DNA of 64,000 nt from Aliihoeflea sp052435735 (GTDB lineage Bacteria; Pseudomonadota; Alphaproteobacteria; Rhizobiales; Rhizobiaceae): assembly GCA_052435735.1 (NCBI GenBank), contig JBQVNB010000010.1:78529-142528 (forward strand), given 5' to 3'. Positions 16,754 to 26,024 of the stretch are shown in pieces (positions within the stretch are counted from its first letter, which is position 1; each line of letters opens with the position of its first letter). Both the position numbers and the translations under genes were made by a program. The notes below the pieces were generated by a model that was given only the letters and a program-made list of their open reading frames with translations, was not told the DNA's origin and ran no database searches.

Positions 16754-18697
16754 TCAGTTCTTTTTGACGCCGGCCTTCAGCAATCCTGCGATGAGGTCGC
16801 TGCCGCCTTTGGTCTGGATGATCGGATAGCGCGTATCGATCAGGGCGCCGATCGAGAAGTCGGGCTCCACCACCGTGAGCCTGTCGAGCAGCCGGCGCGC
16901 GGTCGCCATGTCGTCCTTGTGGGCATAGCTCGAGACGAGATAGCGCAGCAGGCTGTTGAAGTCCGGCCTGTCGAATAGCGCCTGTTCGCCGGCTGCGATC
17001 GCCACGTCATGCTGTCCCGCCAGCGCCGCGTTGATGCATAGCGAAGTGTCGAAATAGTAGCGGTGCGGGCTGTGGGCGCCGAGATGGCGGCCCCAGTTTG
17101 CCAGTGCAAGGCCCTTTTCGGGCTGGCCAGCATAGGCATGCAGCATCGAATAGAGGTCCCAGCCGAGAACCTGCGCCGGATTGATCTTGATCGCGCGCTC
17201 GAAGAGCCGCGAGGCCGTGTCATATTCACCGAACAGATAGGAATGGACGTGGCCGACCAGGGCCAGCGTCACGGCATTGTTGCCGTCGATCTCGACCGCG
17301 CGGCGTGCCAGAAGCTGGGCTTCCTCGATGGTGGCCAGCGTATCGGGCGAAAAGCGCTGGCCGACCCGGAAGGTGAGCAGGAAGGCGAGCCAGGCATAGG
17401 CCTGCGGCGCCTCGTTGCGGGCGATCAGCGTGCGCAGCGTGCGTTCCGCCGCATCGAGGTCCGGCCGCGACAGGCGAAACATGGCGTTGACCGCGCCGAA
17501 CATGGTTTCGCGCGTGCTGTCCGGCTTGAAAGCCGGCTGAAGCGTGAACCAGCGCCGGATTTCCTCGATCGCCTGGTTCGTGAGGGCAAAGGCCTGCGAG
17601 GCGTCGCCGCCCTCCACCGCTCGCCGATCGAGCGTCGCGCTGTCGATCCAGACGAGACTCTGATCGGCGACCCGGTGCAGATTGATCGTGGCGTGGATTT
17701 CGTGCGGCGAGAACGTATAGCTCGTGCTGACGGCAAGATGGACAGCGCCCATCGTTCCGCTGTCGCCACCGCTGCCGGCGGTCGCGGTTTGAGCGGCCCG
17801 GTAGCCCAGGTCGGAGACGCTGATGTCGCCGCCCTCGAGCAGCAGCTTGGCCAGAAGTTCGTTGAGGCGTTGCGGCAGATAGCCGGCATTCTCGGGCGTC
17901 CCGAGGACGAGAGGCGGCGTCAGCGCGACCGTCCACCCCGGACGGCTCGGCTGCGTCCCCGCACCATTGGATGCGTCGGCGGGTTTGGCTGCAACCCCCC
18001 GCATCGGCTGCGAGGGGGCGGGGCGCAGCGGCTCTCTTGCGGGCGTCAGGTCGCGGGGCGCCGCGGCATTTTCGAAGCGCGAGCGCCAGAGCTGCCTTTC
18101 GAGCGTCAGCCAGTCCTCGAATTCGGGATCGCCGATGTCGAGACCTTCGAGAATTTCGCCATCGACCTCGCGCGCATCGAACGTCGCCTGTCTGGTTCGG
18201 TCTGACATCTGGTGGAGCAAGTCGAGTGCATCTACCCGCATGCGGCTGAGGTCCAATGTCACCGTATGCTTGTCGGCGACGAGCAGCCTGTCGGCGAGGG
18301 GTCCAAGCGATTTGCGCACGTCGAGGAGGGCCTGGCGCAGGCTGGCGGAAGCCTGCTCCTCGCCCCGGTCGCTCCAGAGCTTGTCGCGCAGCCAAACCCT
18401 TGACCGGGAACCCCGCGGCGCGAGCGCAAGCAATGCAAGCAGAGCGCGCGACTTCTGGGCCTTGGGCGTACGGTTGATTCCGCGCGCGTCCAGTACCGTC
18501 AGCGGTCCGAACAGAAACATCTCGCAAAGATGTTCGGCAGCATCGCTTTGCATTGCGATTGCCTTCAGTATATCTGGCGCCCCTTCCTCAAAATACCACG
18601 ATCGCGCGTTCTCGGGAGGGAAAACATGCGCGTCGCCGAAGCCCGTCGGCAATGACGCGATCGTCGCGGAAAAGTCGTACGCCTGTACGTCGAACAT
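16754..18697 (-). CDS. SARP-type transcriptional regulator with TPR region
   Basis: 647-residue regulator. A winged-helix DNA-binding domain (about 58-145, with LFGPLTVLDARG, then KSRALLALLALAP) is followed by a BTAD-like helical region (about 150-210). A Pro/Ala linker follows, then a TolB-like stretch (about 260-390) and TPR-like helices to the end. This architecture occurs in alphaproteobacterial regulators called SARP/AfsR-like. It starts the unit with the PAP2-like and S8 genes (20-nt gap), so it probably regulates them. A downstream ATG at residue 48 is a possible shorter start. No known ligand. Confidence 0.82.
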   Translation of the reverse strand: MFDVQAYDFSATIASLPTGFGDAHVFPPENARSWYFEEGAPDILKAIAMQSDAAEHLCEMFLFGPLTVLDARGINRTPKAQKSRALLALLALAPRGSRSRVWLRDKLWSDRGEEQASASLRQALLDVRKSLGPLADRLLVADKHTVTLDLSRMRVDALDLLHQMSDRTRQATFDAREVDGEILEGLDIGDPEFEDWLTLERQLWRSRFENAAAPRDLTPAREPLRPAPSQPMRGVAAKPADASNGAGTQPSRPGWTVALTPPLVLGTPENAGYLPQRLNELLAKLLLEGGDISVSDLGYRAAQTATAGSGGDSGTMGAVHLAVSTSYTFSPHEIHATINLHRVADQSLVWIDSATLDRRAVEGGDASQAFALTNQAIEEIRRWFTLQPAFKPDSTRETMFGAVNAMFRLSRPDLDAAERTLRTLIARNEAPQAYAWLAFLLTFRVGQRFSPDTLATIEEAQLLARRAVEIDGNNAVTLALVGHVHSYLFGEYDTASRLFERAIKINPAQVLGWDLYSMLHAYAGQPEKGLALANWGRHLGAHSPHRYYFDTSLCINAALAGQHDVAIAAGEQALFDRPDFNSLLRYLVSSYAHKDDMATARRLLDRLTVVEPDFSIGALIDTRYPIIQTKGGSDLIAGLLKAGVKKN

Positions 18698-18793
18698 CCG
18701 ACAGTCTTTCCTATGGCGGATTGATCCAGTGGCGCCGGTTTAGAACTCGGCCGTCATGCCGTCGTGAAAGTTGCGTGAAAGGCCGGTGCACGC

Positions 18794-18830
18794 AAAAAAA
18801 AGCGCCACCCGGAAACGCGACGGGTGGCGC
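18794..18830 (-). terminator. Intrinsic terminator after the small exported-protein gene
   Basis: A perfect 10-bp stem (GCGCCACCCG and CGGGTGGCGC) with a 9-nt loop followed by eight U residues on the minus-strand transcript. It lies 61 nt past the end of the gene at 18891 and insulates the SARP-type regulator gene from it. Confidence 0.9.
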
Positions 18831-18890
18831 ATAGGGGCGCGGTTCGGCTATCCGGTCTGCCGCCGGATTCGCCATCCCCCGACCGCGGGG

Positions 18891-19196
18891 TCAGCGCAAA
18901 TCGTGCGCGCGCACGTTTGCCGAATAGTTGCCGAAGACCGGGTCTTCCACGAAGCGCGGACGCGGGAAGCGCAGCACTTCATCGTCATAGGCGAAGGTCG
19001 CCGTCTCGTTTTCGGACGTGGTCGGCTCGACCGGTGTCGCCTGAGCCGGTTCCATCCCGAGATCCCACAGGCGCTCGGTGTTGGCCGAGTACTTGCCTGC
19101 GACGTACGGTGCTTCCTGGCTCATCGCCGATCCGAAAAAGGCGAAGCCGGCGAGCGAGGCTGCGACGAACTTCAAGGTGGTGTGGTGTCTGGACAT
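18891..19196 (-). CDS. Small exported protein with internal repeat, unknown function
   Basis: Protein of about 101 residues with an N-terminal signal peptide (basic MSRHHTTLK, then a hydrophobic Ala/Phe stretch, cleavage likely near AMSQEA). The mature part is short and polar. Two segments echo each other: GKYSANTERLWDL after the signal and GNYSANVRAHDL at the C-terminus. The ATG at 19196 fits the GGGAG ribosome site better than the ATG two codons upstream (19202). It has its own strong terminator. I do not recognise the family; the strong signals suggest a real, well-expressed secreted protein. Confidence 0.75.
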   Translation of the reverse strand: MSRHHTTLKFVAASLAGFAFFGSAMSQEAPYVAGKYSANTERLWDLGMEPAQATPVEPTTSENETATFAYDDEVLRFPRPRFVEDPVFGNYSANVRAHDLR

Positions 19197-19364
19197 TTTC
19201 ATCTCCCTCGTTTGGTGGCCTGCTTGTGCAAGCCAGGGGAGAATGAACCCCGGGGAGTGATCCCAGCGTGAAATGGACGTGAAGACAGTGTCAAAAAATA
19301 CGTCGTCTATCGATTGACGTTCCTCATCGAGGGGAATGGAAATGAAGATGGCGCTTGGCGCCGG

Positions 19365-19757
19365 TCAGTCGCCGTCCTCTTGCGCTTCCGGCCCGGACAC
19401 AGCCCCGGTCGGAGACACGGGAGGGATGCCGGGATTGTTCTGCGACCTGTCGCGGTAGATCGCGGCGCGGCCGAGCATCATCAAGGTGACGGGCGTCGTC
19501 ACGGTGACGAAGACGCCGATCAGGATTTCGTGGATGACGGGACGTGCGGCGGCGGCGGTAAAGAAGATCATCGAGCCCATGACCAGGCCGCCCGCCCCCC
19601 AACTCGTCGCGAGCGTCGGCGCATGGATGCGGTCGTAGAATGAGCCGAGCCGCGCCAGCCCGAAGGCGCCGATCAGCGCCAAAGTGGCGCCGAGCAGGAT
19701 GAAGACCGCGCTGAGGATCGCCGCCCAGAGCGGCACTTCTGCATAGGCGACGCTCAT
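19365..19757 (-). CDS. phaG: Na+(K+)/H+ antiporter subunit G
   Basis: MnhG/MrpG/PhaG-type small membrane subunit, 130 residues, with three hydrophobic helices and the family stretch LARLGSFYDRIHAPTLATSWG. It ends with a polar tail. It is the last gene of the pha/mrp operon, and its start codon overlaps the phaF stop (ATGA). Confidence 0.93.
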   Translation of the reverse strand: MSVAYAEVPLWAAILSAVFILLGATLALIGAFGLARLGSFYDRIHAPTLATSWGAGGLVMGSMIFFTAAAARPVIHEILIGVFVTVTTPVTLMMLGRAAIYRDRSQNNPGIPPVSPTGAVSGPEAQEDGD

Positions 19758-20035
19758 TCGATCACCTCGCCGCGCATGAGGAACTTGGCAAGCGCCACGG
19801 TTGCGACGAAGCCCATGACGCCGATGATCAGCGCGGCCTCGAAATAGAGCGTGTTGCCGGTGCGCACGCCGAAGGCGAGCAACTGGAGCATCGCGCAGAC
19901 ATAGAGCCCGTCGAGCGCCAGAACACGGTCCTGCGCGCGGGGGCCGATCGCCATCCGGTAGGTGCAGAGCAGCATCGCGATGGCGATGAAGGACTGGGCG
20001 ACGAACAGCGCCACCTGCATGATGAGGACGTTCAT
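19754..20035 (-). CDS. phaF: Na+(K+)/H+ antiporter subunit F
   Basis: MnhF/MrpF/PhaF-type subunit of 93 residues with three transmembrane helices. It contains the family-typical YRMAIGPRAQDRVLALD motif between helices one and two. It overlaps both its neighbours by ATGA junctions, which implies translational coupling across the operon. Confidence 0.93.
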   Translation of the reverse strand: MNVLIMQVALFVAQSFIAIAMLLCTYRMAIGPRAQDRVLALDGLYVCAMLQLLAFGVRTGNTLYFEAALIIGVMGFVATVALAKFLMRGEVIE

Positions 20036-20517
20036 TCGAATATCTCCAGCAACAGGCGCTCGTAACGGTTGGCGATGAGGTCGACCCACATCGCCTCGTC
20101 GACAAGGTCGAAGACGTGGATCAGGAGCGTGCCGCGCGCCGAATTGTAGTCGAGCCAGGCGGTGCCGGGCGTGCTCGTCAGGACGATGGAGAGGATGGCG
20201 AGCGCGGATGGATTGGTGAGCCGGATCGGCACGAGAATGAAGCCGGAGGTGCGCTGGTGGCGCTTGCCCGACAGGATGATGCGCGCGACCGCGAAATTGG
20301 AGCGCACGATGTCGTAGAGAACGATGCCCAACAATTCGGGGATGGCGGCGTAGCGACGGATGCGCGGGCTCGTCTCCCCGAGTGCTCGCAGCGCATTGCT
20401 GGCGCCGATCGCGACCAGCACGGCGAGGATCGCATGGCCGGGCGTGAAGCCGGACAGCGCCAGCCACATGAAGGCGAGGCCGGCCGCAAGCAACGGATAG
20501 GGCAGTATGGCTCTCAC
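20032..20517 (-). CDS. phaE: Na+(K+)/H+ antiporter subunit E
   Basis: MnhE/MrpE/PhaE-type subunit, 161 residues, two N-terminal hydrophobic helices and a cytoplasmic domain containing ALAILSIVLTSTPGTAWLD, a hallmark of the family. It starts with GTG at 20517, overlapping the phaD stop. Confidence 0.93.
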   Translation of the reverse strand: MRAILPYPLLAAGLAFMWLALSGFTPGHAILAVLVAIGASNALRALGETSPRIRRYAAIPELLGIVLYDIVRSNFAVARIILSGKRHQRTSGFILVPIRLTNPSALAILSIVLTSTPGTAWLDYNSARGTLLIHVFDLVDEAMWVDLIANRYERLLLEIFE

Positions 20518-22130
20518 TGGCTCTCCTCCGCGAAGGGCGGCACGCGCTCGGCGCCGAGGACGGCGTCGAGATAGCGTTCCGCGTCGTGCAGGTCGCCGGC
20601 GGTGGCCGTCACGACATCCATGACGAGCCCGGCCTGCAGCGCGAGCGCGACGAGGACCGCGAGCAGGAAGAGGATCGGCGCGGTTTCGACGATCGTCACC
20701 CGTGGCGCGAAGCTTTCCACCGGCGCCCAGAAGGTGCGGATGCCCATGCGCGCGAGCGCGATCAGCGCGGTGAGGCCCGAGACGATCAGGAGCGTCGCAA
20801 GGATGACCCGCATCGTGCCTCCGCCGGCGATCTCGACCGATGGCGGGCCGATGATGGCATGGAGGATGGCGAATTTCGCAAGGAAGCCGGAAAGCGGCGG
20901 CAGGCCGATCAGGACGAGCGCGAGAAGGGCGAAGCCGATGCCCAGGATGGCGAGCGCGCCGGGCATCATCTGGCCGATCTCGGCGTCGTCCTCGTCTTCC
21001 GGATTGGCCTCGCCATAGGCTTCCATCGTGACCGCGAGAACGTCGGCGGCCGCGTCCTGCTCGCGCTCCAGAAGCTCGACGACCATGAAGAGCGCACTGA
21101 CGGCGAGTGTCGAGGAGATGAGGTAGAAGAGCGCGCCGGCGGTGCTGCCGGGTTCGGAAATGCCGAAGGTGGCCAGGAGCGTCCCGGATGACATCAGGAC
21201 GAAATAGGCGCTTGCGCGCTGCATCGATTGCGACGCGAGCACGCCGATCGAGGCGAAGACCAGCGTGAACGAACCGCCGATGAAGATCAGCATCGCGCCG
21301 AAAGCCTCGCCGCTGGCCGGCACCAGGAGCGCGAGGCGCAGGAGTGCATAGATGCCGACCTTACTCAGCATCGCGAAAGTGGCGGCGACGGGCGCGGCCG
21401 CGGCCGAATAGGCGGGCACCAGCCAGAAGCCGAGCGGCCACATGCCGGCCTTGACCAGGAAGGCGAGGCTGAGCATGGCGAGCCCGACATGGAGCGCCGG
21501 CTCGGCGAAGCCTTCGAGCGTCGCGGCGCGCAACGCGATCTCGGCCATGTTGAGGCTGCCGGTCGCGCCGAAGACGAGTGCGATGCCGATCAGGAAGATC
21601 AGCGAGGCGACGAGGTTGACCGCGATGTAGTGGAGCCCCGATTTCACCCGCGCCGAGCCGGAGCCGTGCAGGACGAGGCCGTAGGAGGCGGCGAGCATAA
21701 CCTCGAAGAAGACGAAGAGGTTGAAGAGGTCGCCGGTCAGGAACGCGCCGTTGAGGCCGACCAGCAGGAACTGGAACAGGCTGTGGAAGTGCGGGCCGGC
21801 CTTCGCCCATCGCTCGACGGCGAAGACGAGGGCCGGAATGGCCAGGATCGCCGTCAGCACCAGCATCAGCGCCGAAAGCCGGTCGGCGACGAGATTGATT
21901 GAGATCGGCGCCGGCCAGTTGCCGAGGAGATAGACGAGCGCGACGGCGTCGTTGCCGACATGGACGCGTTGCAGCAGCACGACGGCAACGGCAAAGAGCG
22001 ACAGGCTCGACAGAAGCGCGATGGTCGTCTTCAGCCGCCGTTCGCGATCGTCGAAGAACAGCATCAGCGCGCCTGCGATAAGCGGGATCAGGACAGGTGC
22101 GATGACGAGGTGGTGCGGGTCGAAATTCAT
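20514..22130 (-). CDS. phaD: Na+(K+)/H+ antiporter subunit D
   Basis: Proton-conducting membrane subunit related to NADH dehydrogenase NuoN/NuoM, 538 residues with about 14 transmembrane helices. An acidic cytoplasmic loop (around residues 365-390, rich in Glu and Asp) is typical of PhaD. It acts with PhaAB in ion and proton translocation. Confidence 0.94.
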   Translation of the reverse strand: MNFDPHHLVIAPVLIPLIAGALMLFFDDRERRLKTTIALLSSLSLFAVAVVLLQRVHVGNDAVALVYLLGNWPAPISINLVADRLSALMLVLTAILAIPALVFAVERWAKAGPHFHSLFQFLLVGLNGAFLTGDLFNLFVFFEVMLAASYGLVLHGSGSARVKSGLHYIAVNLVASLIFLIGIALVFGATGSLNMAEIALRAATLEGFAEPALHVGLAMLSLAFLVKAGMWPLGFWLVPAYSAAAAPVAATFAMLSKVGIYALLRLALLVPASGEAFGAMLIFIGGSFTLVFASIGVLASQSMQRASAYFVLMSSGTLLATFGISEPGSTAGALFYLISSTLAVSALFMVVELLEREQDAAADVLAVTMEAYGEANPEDEDDAEIGQMMPGALAILGIGFALLALVLIGLPPLSGFLAKFAILHAIIGPPSVEIAGGGTMRVILATLLIVSGLTALIALARMGIRTFWAPVESFAPRVTIVETAPILFLLAVLVALALQAGLVMDVVTATAGDLHDAERYLDAVLGAERVPPFAEESQ

Positions 22131-22471
22131 CGATCGCTCTCCCGCCCGTCGACATGGTCGGTGCCGGTGAGGCCGCGCGAGACGATCAGCACGACGAGGA
22201 AGAGCGCGGTCGTGGCGAAGCCGATGACGATCGCGGTCAGCACCAGCGCCTGCGGCAGCGGGTCGGTATAGGCAGCGGGATCGACGGGCAGCGAGCCGTC
22301 GAGCACCGGCGGGGCGTTCACGCGCAGGCGACCCATCGAGAAGATGAAAAGGTTCACCGCATAGGAGAGCAGAGCGAGGCCGATGACGACCTGATAGGTG
22401 CGCGGGCGAAGCAGGAGCCAGACGCCCGAACCCGTCAGCGTGCCGATGGCGAGTGCGATCAGGAGTTCCAT
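22127..22471 (-). CDS. phaC: Na+(K+)/H+ antiporter subunit C
   Basis: NuoK-like small membrane subunit, 114 residues, three helices, with the family segment YQVVIGLALLSYAVNLFIFSMG and the downstream DPLPQALVLTAIVIGFA. Its start shares one base with the phaAB stop (TGATG), and its stop overlaps the phaD start. Confidence 0.94.
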   Translation of the reverse strand: MELLIALAIGTLTGSGVWLLLRPRTYQVVIGLALLSYAVNLFIFSMGRLRVNAPPVLDGSLPVDPAAYTDPLPQALVLTAIVIGFATTALFLVVLIVSRGLTGTDHVDGRESDR

Positions 22472-25395
22472 CAGCTCTGCCCTCCGTCGGTCGAGGGTTT
22501 GGCCGTCTTGGGCTTGGCCGAGCGGATCGACTGGTGGGCGATGGCGATGAGCATCAGAACCGTCGCGCCGACGACGAGGCTGAAAACGCCGAGGTCGAAG
22601 AGCAGTGCCGAGGCGGTCGGCATGTCGCCGATAAACGGAATCTCGGTGTACTGGAAGTAGGACGTCAGGAACGGATAGCCGAAAAGCCACGAGCCGAGAC
22701 CGGTCACCGCCGCCATCAGGAGACCGAAGCCGATCCAGCGAACGGGCAGGATGCGCAGACGTTCCTCAACCCAGCGTGTGCCGCCGGCGAGATATTGCAG
22801 CAGGAACCCGATCGACATGGTGATGCCGGCTGCAAATCCGCCGCCCGGCAGGTCGTGCCCGCGCAGGAAGAGATAGGCGGCGAGAAGCACGATGACGGGG
22901 AACATCCAGCGCATGATGACCGACGGCACGAGCAGATAGTCCTTCACCGTCTCGCCGACCTCGCGGTCGCGCTGGACGTCGTCGAATTCGTTCTGCTCGC
23001 GCTGCTGGTAGGGAATCTCGCTCGTGTCCTCGGCCGGGCGGAAGCGTCGCAGAAGCGCGAAGACGGTGAGTGCGACGATGCCGAGCACGACGATCTCGCC
23101 GAACGTGTCGAAGCCGCGGAAGTCGACGAGGATGACGTTGACGACGTTGGTGCCGCCGCCTTCCGAATAGGCGTGCTCGAGATAGTAGTCACCGACCGAG
23201 GGCGGCAGGGGCGTGCGCATGGTCAAATAGGCGAGCGTCGCGGTGCCGAGCCCGGCGGCGACGGCGAGCGCGAAATCGCGCGAGCGACGCAGCCGCGTCT
23301 TCGGGTCGATCGACTCGTAGATTTCCTCGTCGCGCTTGGGCAGCCAGCGCAGTCCGAGCAGGATGAGGACGGTGGTGACGATCTCGACCAGCAATTGCGT
23401 GACCGCCAGATCGGGCGCCGAAAGCCACACGAAGGTGATGCAGGTGACGAGACCCGCGCCGCCCATGAGGATCAGGGCGGCGAGGCGGTGGAACTTCGCC
23501 TGATAGGCCGCGCCGACCGCGCACAGGCCGCCGATGACCCAGAGCATCGCCAGGATCGGATCGATGCCGCGGACCGAAAGGTCCGGCAACTGGTCGCCAG
23601 CGCCCCACATCGCCCAGATGCCGGCGAGGATGGCGACGAGCAGGAGCATGCGCAGCTGCGGCTGCAGCTTGCGCGTAGCGAGGACGCCTTCGAGATACCG
23701 CGCGCCGCGCCAGCTTACCGTGACGAGGATGCGCTCGAAGATGCGCTGCCCCTTGAGCCGGCGGAAGAAGGGCGGACCCTCCTCGGAATCGCGCAGGTAG
23801 GGTTGCAGGAGCAGATAGAGAACCACGCCGGCGACCAGCGCGATGACGCTCATCAGCAGCGGCAGGTTGAAGCCGTGCCAGACGGCGAGGCTGTATTCGG
23901 GCGTATCCTCGCGCAGCACCGCGACCACCGCCGTGTCGAGGAGGCTTCCGACGCTGAGCGCGGGGATGATGCCGACGATGAGACAAGCGAGGACGAGCAG
24001 CTCGATCGGCACGCGCATCCAGTGCGGCGGCTCGTGCGGCTCGCGCGGCAGGTCGACCGGCTTCGGGCCGAAGAAGACCTTGTGGATGAAGCGGATCGAG
24101 TAGGTGACCGCGAAAGCGCCGGCGATGGTCGCCACATAGGGCGCAACGCCGTCGAGAAGCGAGGCGCGGTGCTGCTCGATGGTCTCGGCGAAGAACATCT
24201 CCTTCGACAGGAACCCGTTGAGGAGCGGCACGCCCGCCATCGCCGCGCTCGCGACCATGGCGAGCGTCGCGGTGATCGGCAGGAAGGTGAACAGCCCTGA
24301 CAATCGTCGCATGTCGCGCGTGCCGGCTTCATGGTCGATGATGCCGGCGGCCATGAAAAGCGACGCCTTGAACGTCGCGTGGTTGAGCATGTGGAAGATC
24401 GCCGCGACGGCGGCAAGCGGACTGCCGAGGCTCAGCAGCAGCGTGATGAGACCGAGATGGCTGATCGTCGAATAGGCGAGGAGCCCTTTCAGGTCCTGCT
24501 GGAAGATGGCGAAGGCGGCGCCGAGGAGAAGCGTCGACATGCCGGCCAGGCCGACGATGAAGAACCATTCGTCCGTTCCGGCCAGCACCGGCCAGAAGCG
24601 GGCGAGCAAGAAAACGCCCGCCTTCACCATGGTCGCCGAATGGAGATAGGCCGAAACGGGCGTCGGCGCAGCCATGGCGTTCGGCAGCCAGAAATGGAAC
24701 GGGAACTGCGCGCTCTTGGTCAAGGCGCCGGCGAGGATCAGCAGCAGGGCGGGAACGTAGAGGTCGTGGTTGCGGATCTCATTCCCGGCGGCAAGCACCA
24801 CGTCGAGATCGTAGCTGCCCGCCATCTGGCCGAGCAGGACCATGCCGGCGAGGAGGCATAGCCCGCCGGTGCCAGTGATCGTCAGCGCCATGCGCGCGCC
24901 GTCGCGCGCGGCCTGGGTGTGGTTCCAGTAGCCGATCAGCAGGAAGGAGAAGATGCTCGTCAGCTCCCAGAAGACGGCGAGCAGGATGATGTTGCCGGAG
25001 AGAACCACGCCCTGCATCGCGCCCATGAAGGCAAGCAAGAACGCGTAGAACCGCGCAACCGGGTCCTTCGGCGACATGTAGTAGCGGGCGTACATAACGA
25101 CGAGGAGGCCGATGCCGGTGATCAGCATCGAGAACATCCAGGCGAAGCCGTCGATGCGCAGCGTGACGGACAGGCCGAGCGCCGGCACCCACTGGATGAC
25201 GTGCTTGACGACGCCGCCATCGGCGACCTGCGGATAGGCGAGCGCGGTGACGGCGAGCCCGCCGAGGGCCACGAACCCGGCGAGCCAGGCCTCGGCATTG
25301 CGGGCGTTGGACGACAACAGCGCGGCGAACAGGCTGCCGACGAAGGGAAGCCCGACCAGAAGCACTAGAAAGCCGCTATGCCAGATCGTTGTCAT
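22471..25395 (-). CDS. phaAB: Na+(K+)/H+ antiporter subunit AB (fused)
   Basis: Large 974-residue membrane subunit. Residues to about 780 are the NuoL-like MrpA part, with the proton-conducting core and its C-terminal MbhE-like extension. The last 150 or so residues are the MrpB/MnhB domain (MFPVIVLLAAYLFLRGHDLPGGGFAAG). Fusion of A and B is normal for the rhizobial Pha systems that give K+ or Na+ efflux and alkaline pH tolerance. The chosen ATG at 25395 follows an in-frame TTG. It is the first gene of the operon phaAB-C-D-E-F-G. Confidence 0.94.
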   Translation of the reverse strand: MTTIWHSGFLVLLVGLPFVGSLFAALLSSNARNAEAWLAGFVALGGLAVTALAYPQVADGGVVKHVIQWVPALGLSVTLRIDGFAWMFSMLITGIGLLVVMYARYYMSPKDPVARFYAFLLAFMGAMQGVVLSGNIILLAVFWELTSIFSFLLIGYWNHTQAARDGARMALTITGTGGLCLLAGMVLLGQMAGSYDLDVVLAAGNEIRNHDLYVPALLLILAGALTKSAQFPFHFWLPNAMAAPTPVSAYLHSATMVKAGVFLLARFWPVLAGTDEWFFIVGLAGMSTLLLGAAFAIFQQDLKGLLAYSTISHLGLITLLLSLGSPLAAVAAIFHMLNHATFKASLFMAAGIIDHEAGTRDMRRLSGLFTFLPITATLAMVASAAMAGVPLLNGFLSKEMFFAETIEQHRASLLDGVAPYVATIAGAFAVTYSIRFIHKVFFGPKPVDLPREPHEPPHWMRVPIELLVLACLIVGIIPALSVGSLLDTAVVAVLREDTPEYSLAVWHGFNLPLLMSVIALVAGVVLYLLLQPYLRDSEEGPPFFRRLKGQRIFERILVTVSWRGARYLEGVLATRKLQPQLRMLLLVAILAGIWAMWGAGDQLPDLSVRGIDPILAMLWVIGGLCAVGAAYQAKFHRLAALILMGGAGLVTCITFVWLSAPDLAVTQLLVEIVTTVLILLGLRWLPKRDEEIYESIDPKTRLRRSRDFALAVAAGLGTATLAYLTMRTPLPPSVGDYYLEHAYSEGGGTNVVNVILVDFRGFDTFGEIVVLGIVALTVFALLRRFRPAEDTSEIPYQQREQNEFDDVQRDREVGETVKDYLLVPSVIMRWMFPVIVLLAAYLFLRGHDLPGGGFAAGITMSIGFLLQYLAGGTRWVEERLRILPVRWIGFGLLMAAVTGLGSWLFGYPFLTSYFQYTEIPFIGDMPTASALLFDLGVFSLVVGATVLMLIAIAHQSIRSAKPKTAKPSTDGGQS

Positions 25396-25518
25396 CAATA
25401 CGCGTCCGTTATCAAGCTCGAGGCGAAACGAGCGTCAGGGCGGCGATGACGGGTGCGAACTCGAAATGCGGGGCGGATCACCCGCAGGAGGTTCGCAGCG
25501 CGATGCGGCGCAGGACGC

Positions 25519-25884
25519 TCAGACCGGGGTCGAAGCGGGCGGTGCGCGCGCGTGCGCGATGTGACGGGCGGTGCGAATCCCGCCTGCTGCGGGAGGCGGC
25601 GCACGCGCGGGCGTGATCGTTGTGCGATCGGAGGCGGGCAGGGGCGCGGGCAGGGCCGCGTCGCCGTCGAAGCCGATCGGGCCGGCGACAGCCTCCACGT
25701 CGCGCTCGCGATATTCCTGTTCCTGCTGGGGCGCGCTGAACTTGTGCGGCGGGGCCGGATCGGCCTTCAGTTCTTCCGACAGCGCAGCCGCGATGTGGAT
25801 GCCGTTGGCCGGAACCGAGGGCAGACCGGCATAGCCGAGAAGGGCGAGGAAGAGGAGCGTGAACGGCAACGCGCGCCACGTCAT
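25519..25884 (-). CDS. Small exported or membrane-anchored protein, unknown
   Basis: 121 residues. An N-terminal hydrophobic helix (about 5-25, after MTWRALPF) acts as signal or anchor. The rest is polar, Pro/Ala-rich and probably disordered, with repeated ArgAlaProPro motifs near the C-terminus. ATG 25884 is taken as start since the hydrophobic segment follows directly. It lies 140 nt downstream of secDF, same strand. An overlapping reading frame on the same strand is very Arg-rich and unlikely. Function not recognised. Confidence 0.55.
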   Translation of the reverse strand: MTWRALPFTLLFLALLGYAGLPSVPANGIHIAAALSEELKADPAPPHKFSAPQQEQEYRERDVEAVAGPIGFDGDAALPAPLPASDRTTITPARAPPPAAGGIRTARHIAHARAPPASTPV

Positions 25885-26024
25885 GACGCGACGTCCTGCC
25901 GGGGCCAGATTTTGCTCCGCTCCTGCCAATGAACCACCATTTGCCTGTGTTTCCAAAGGACTTAAAGCACAGGTTGCGCCCTGTCCAGATATGCGATCCG
26001 GACAGGCCAGTTTGTCGCGTTTGC

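Noticed and set aside
22453..24300. A 615-codon plus-strand open frame opposite phaAB
   Set aside because: Antisense to a clear membrane-protein gene; the translation is a charged low-complexity run as expected from reversed hydrophobic codons.
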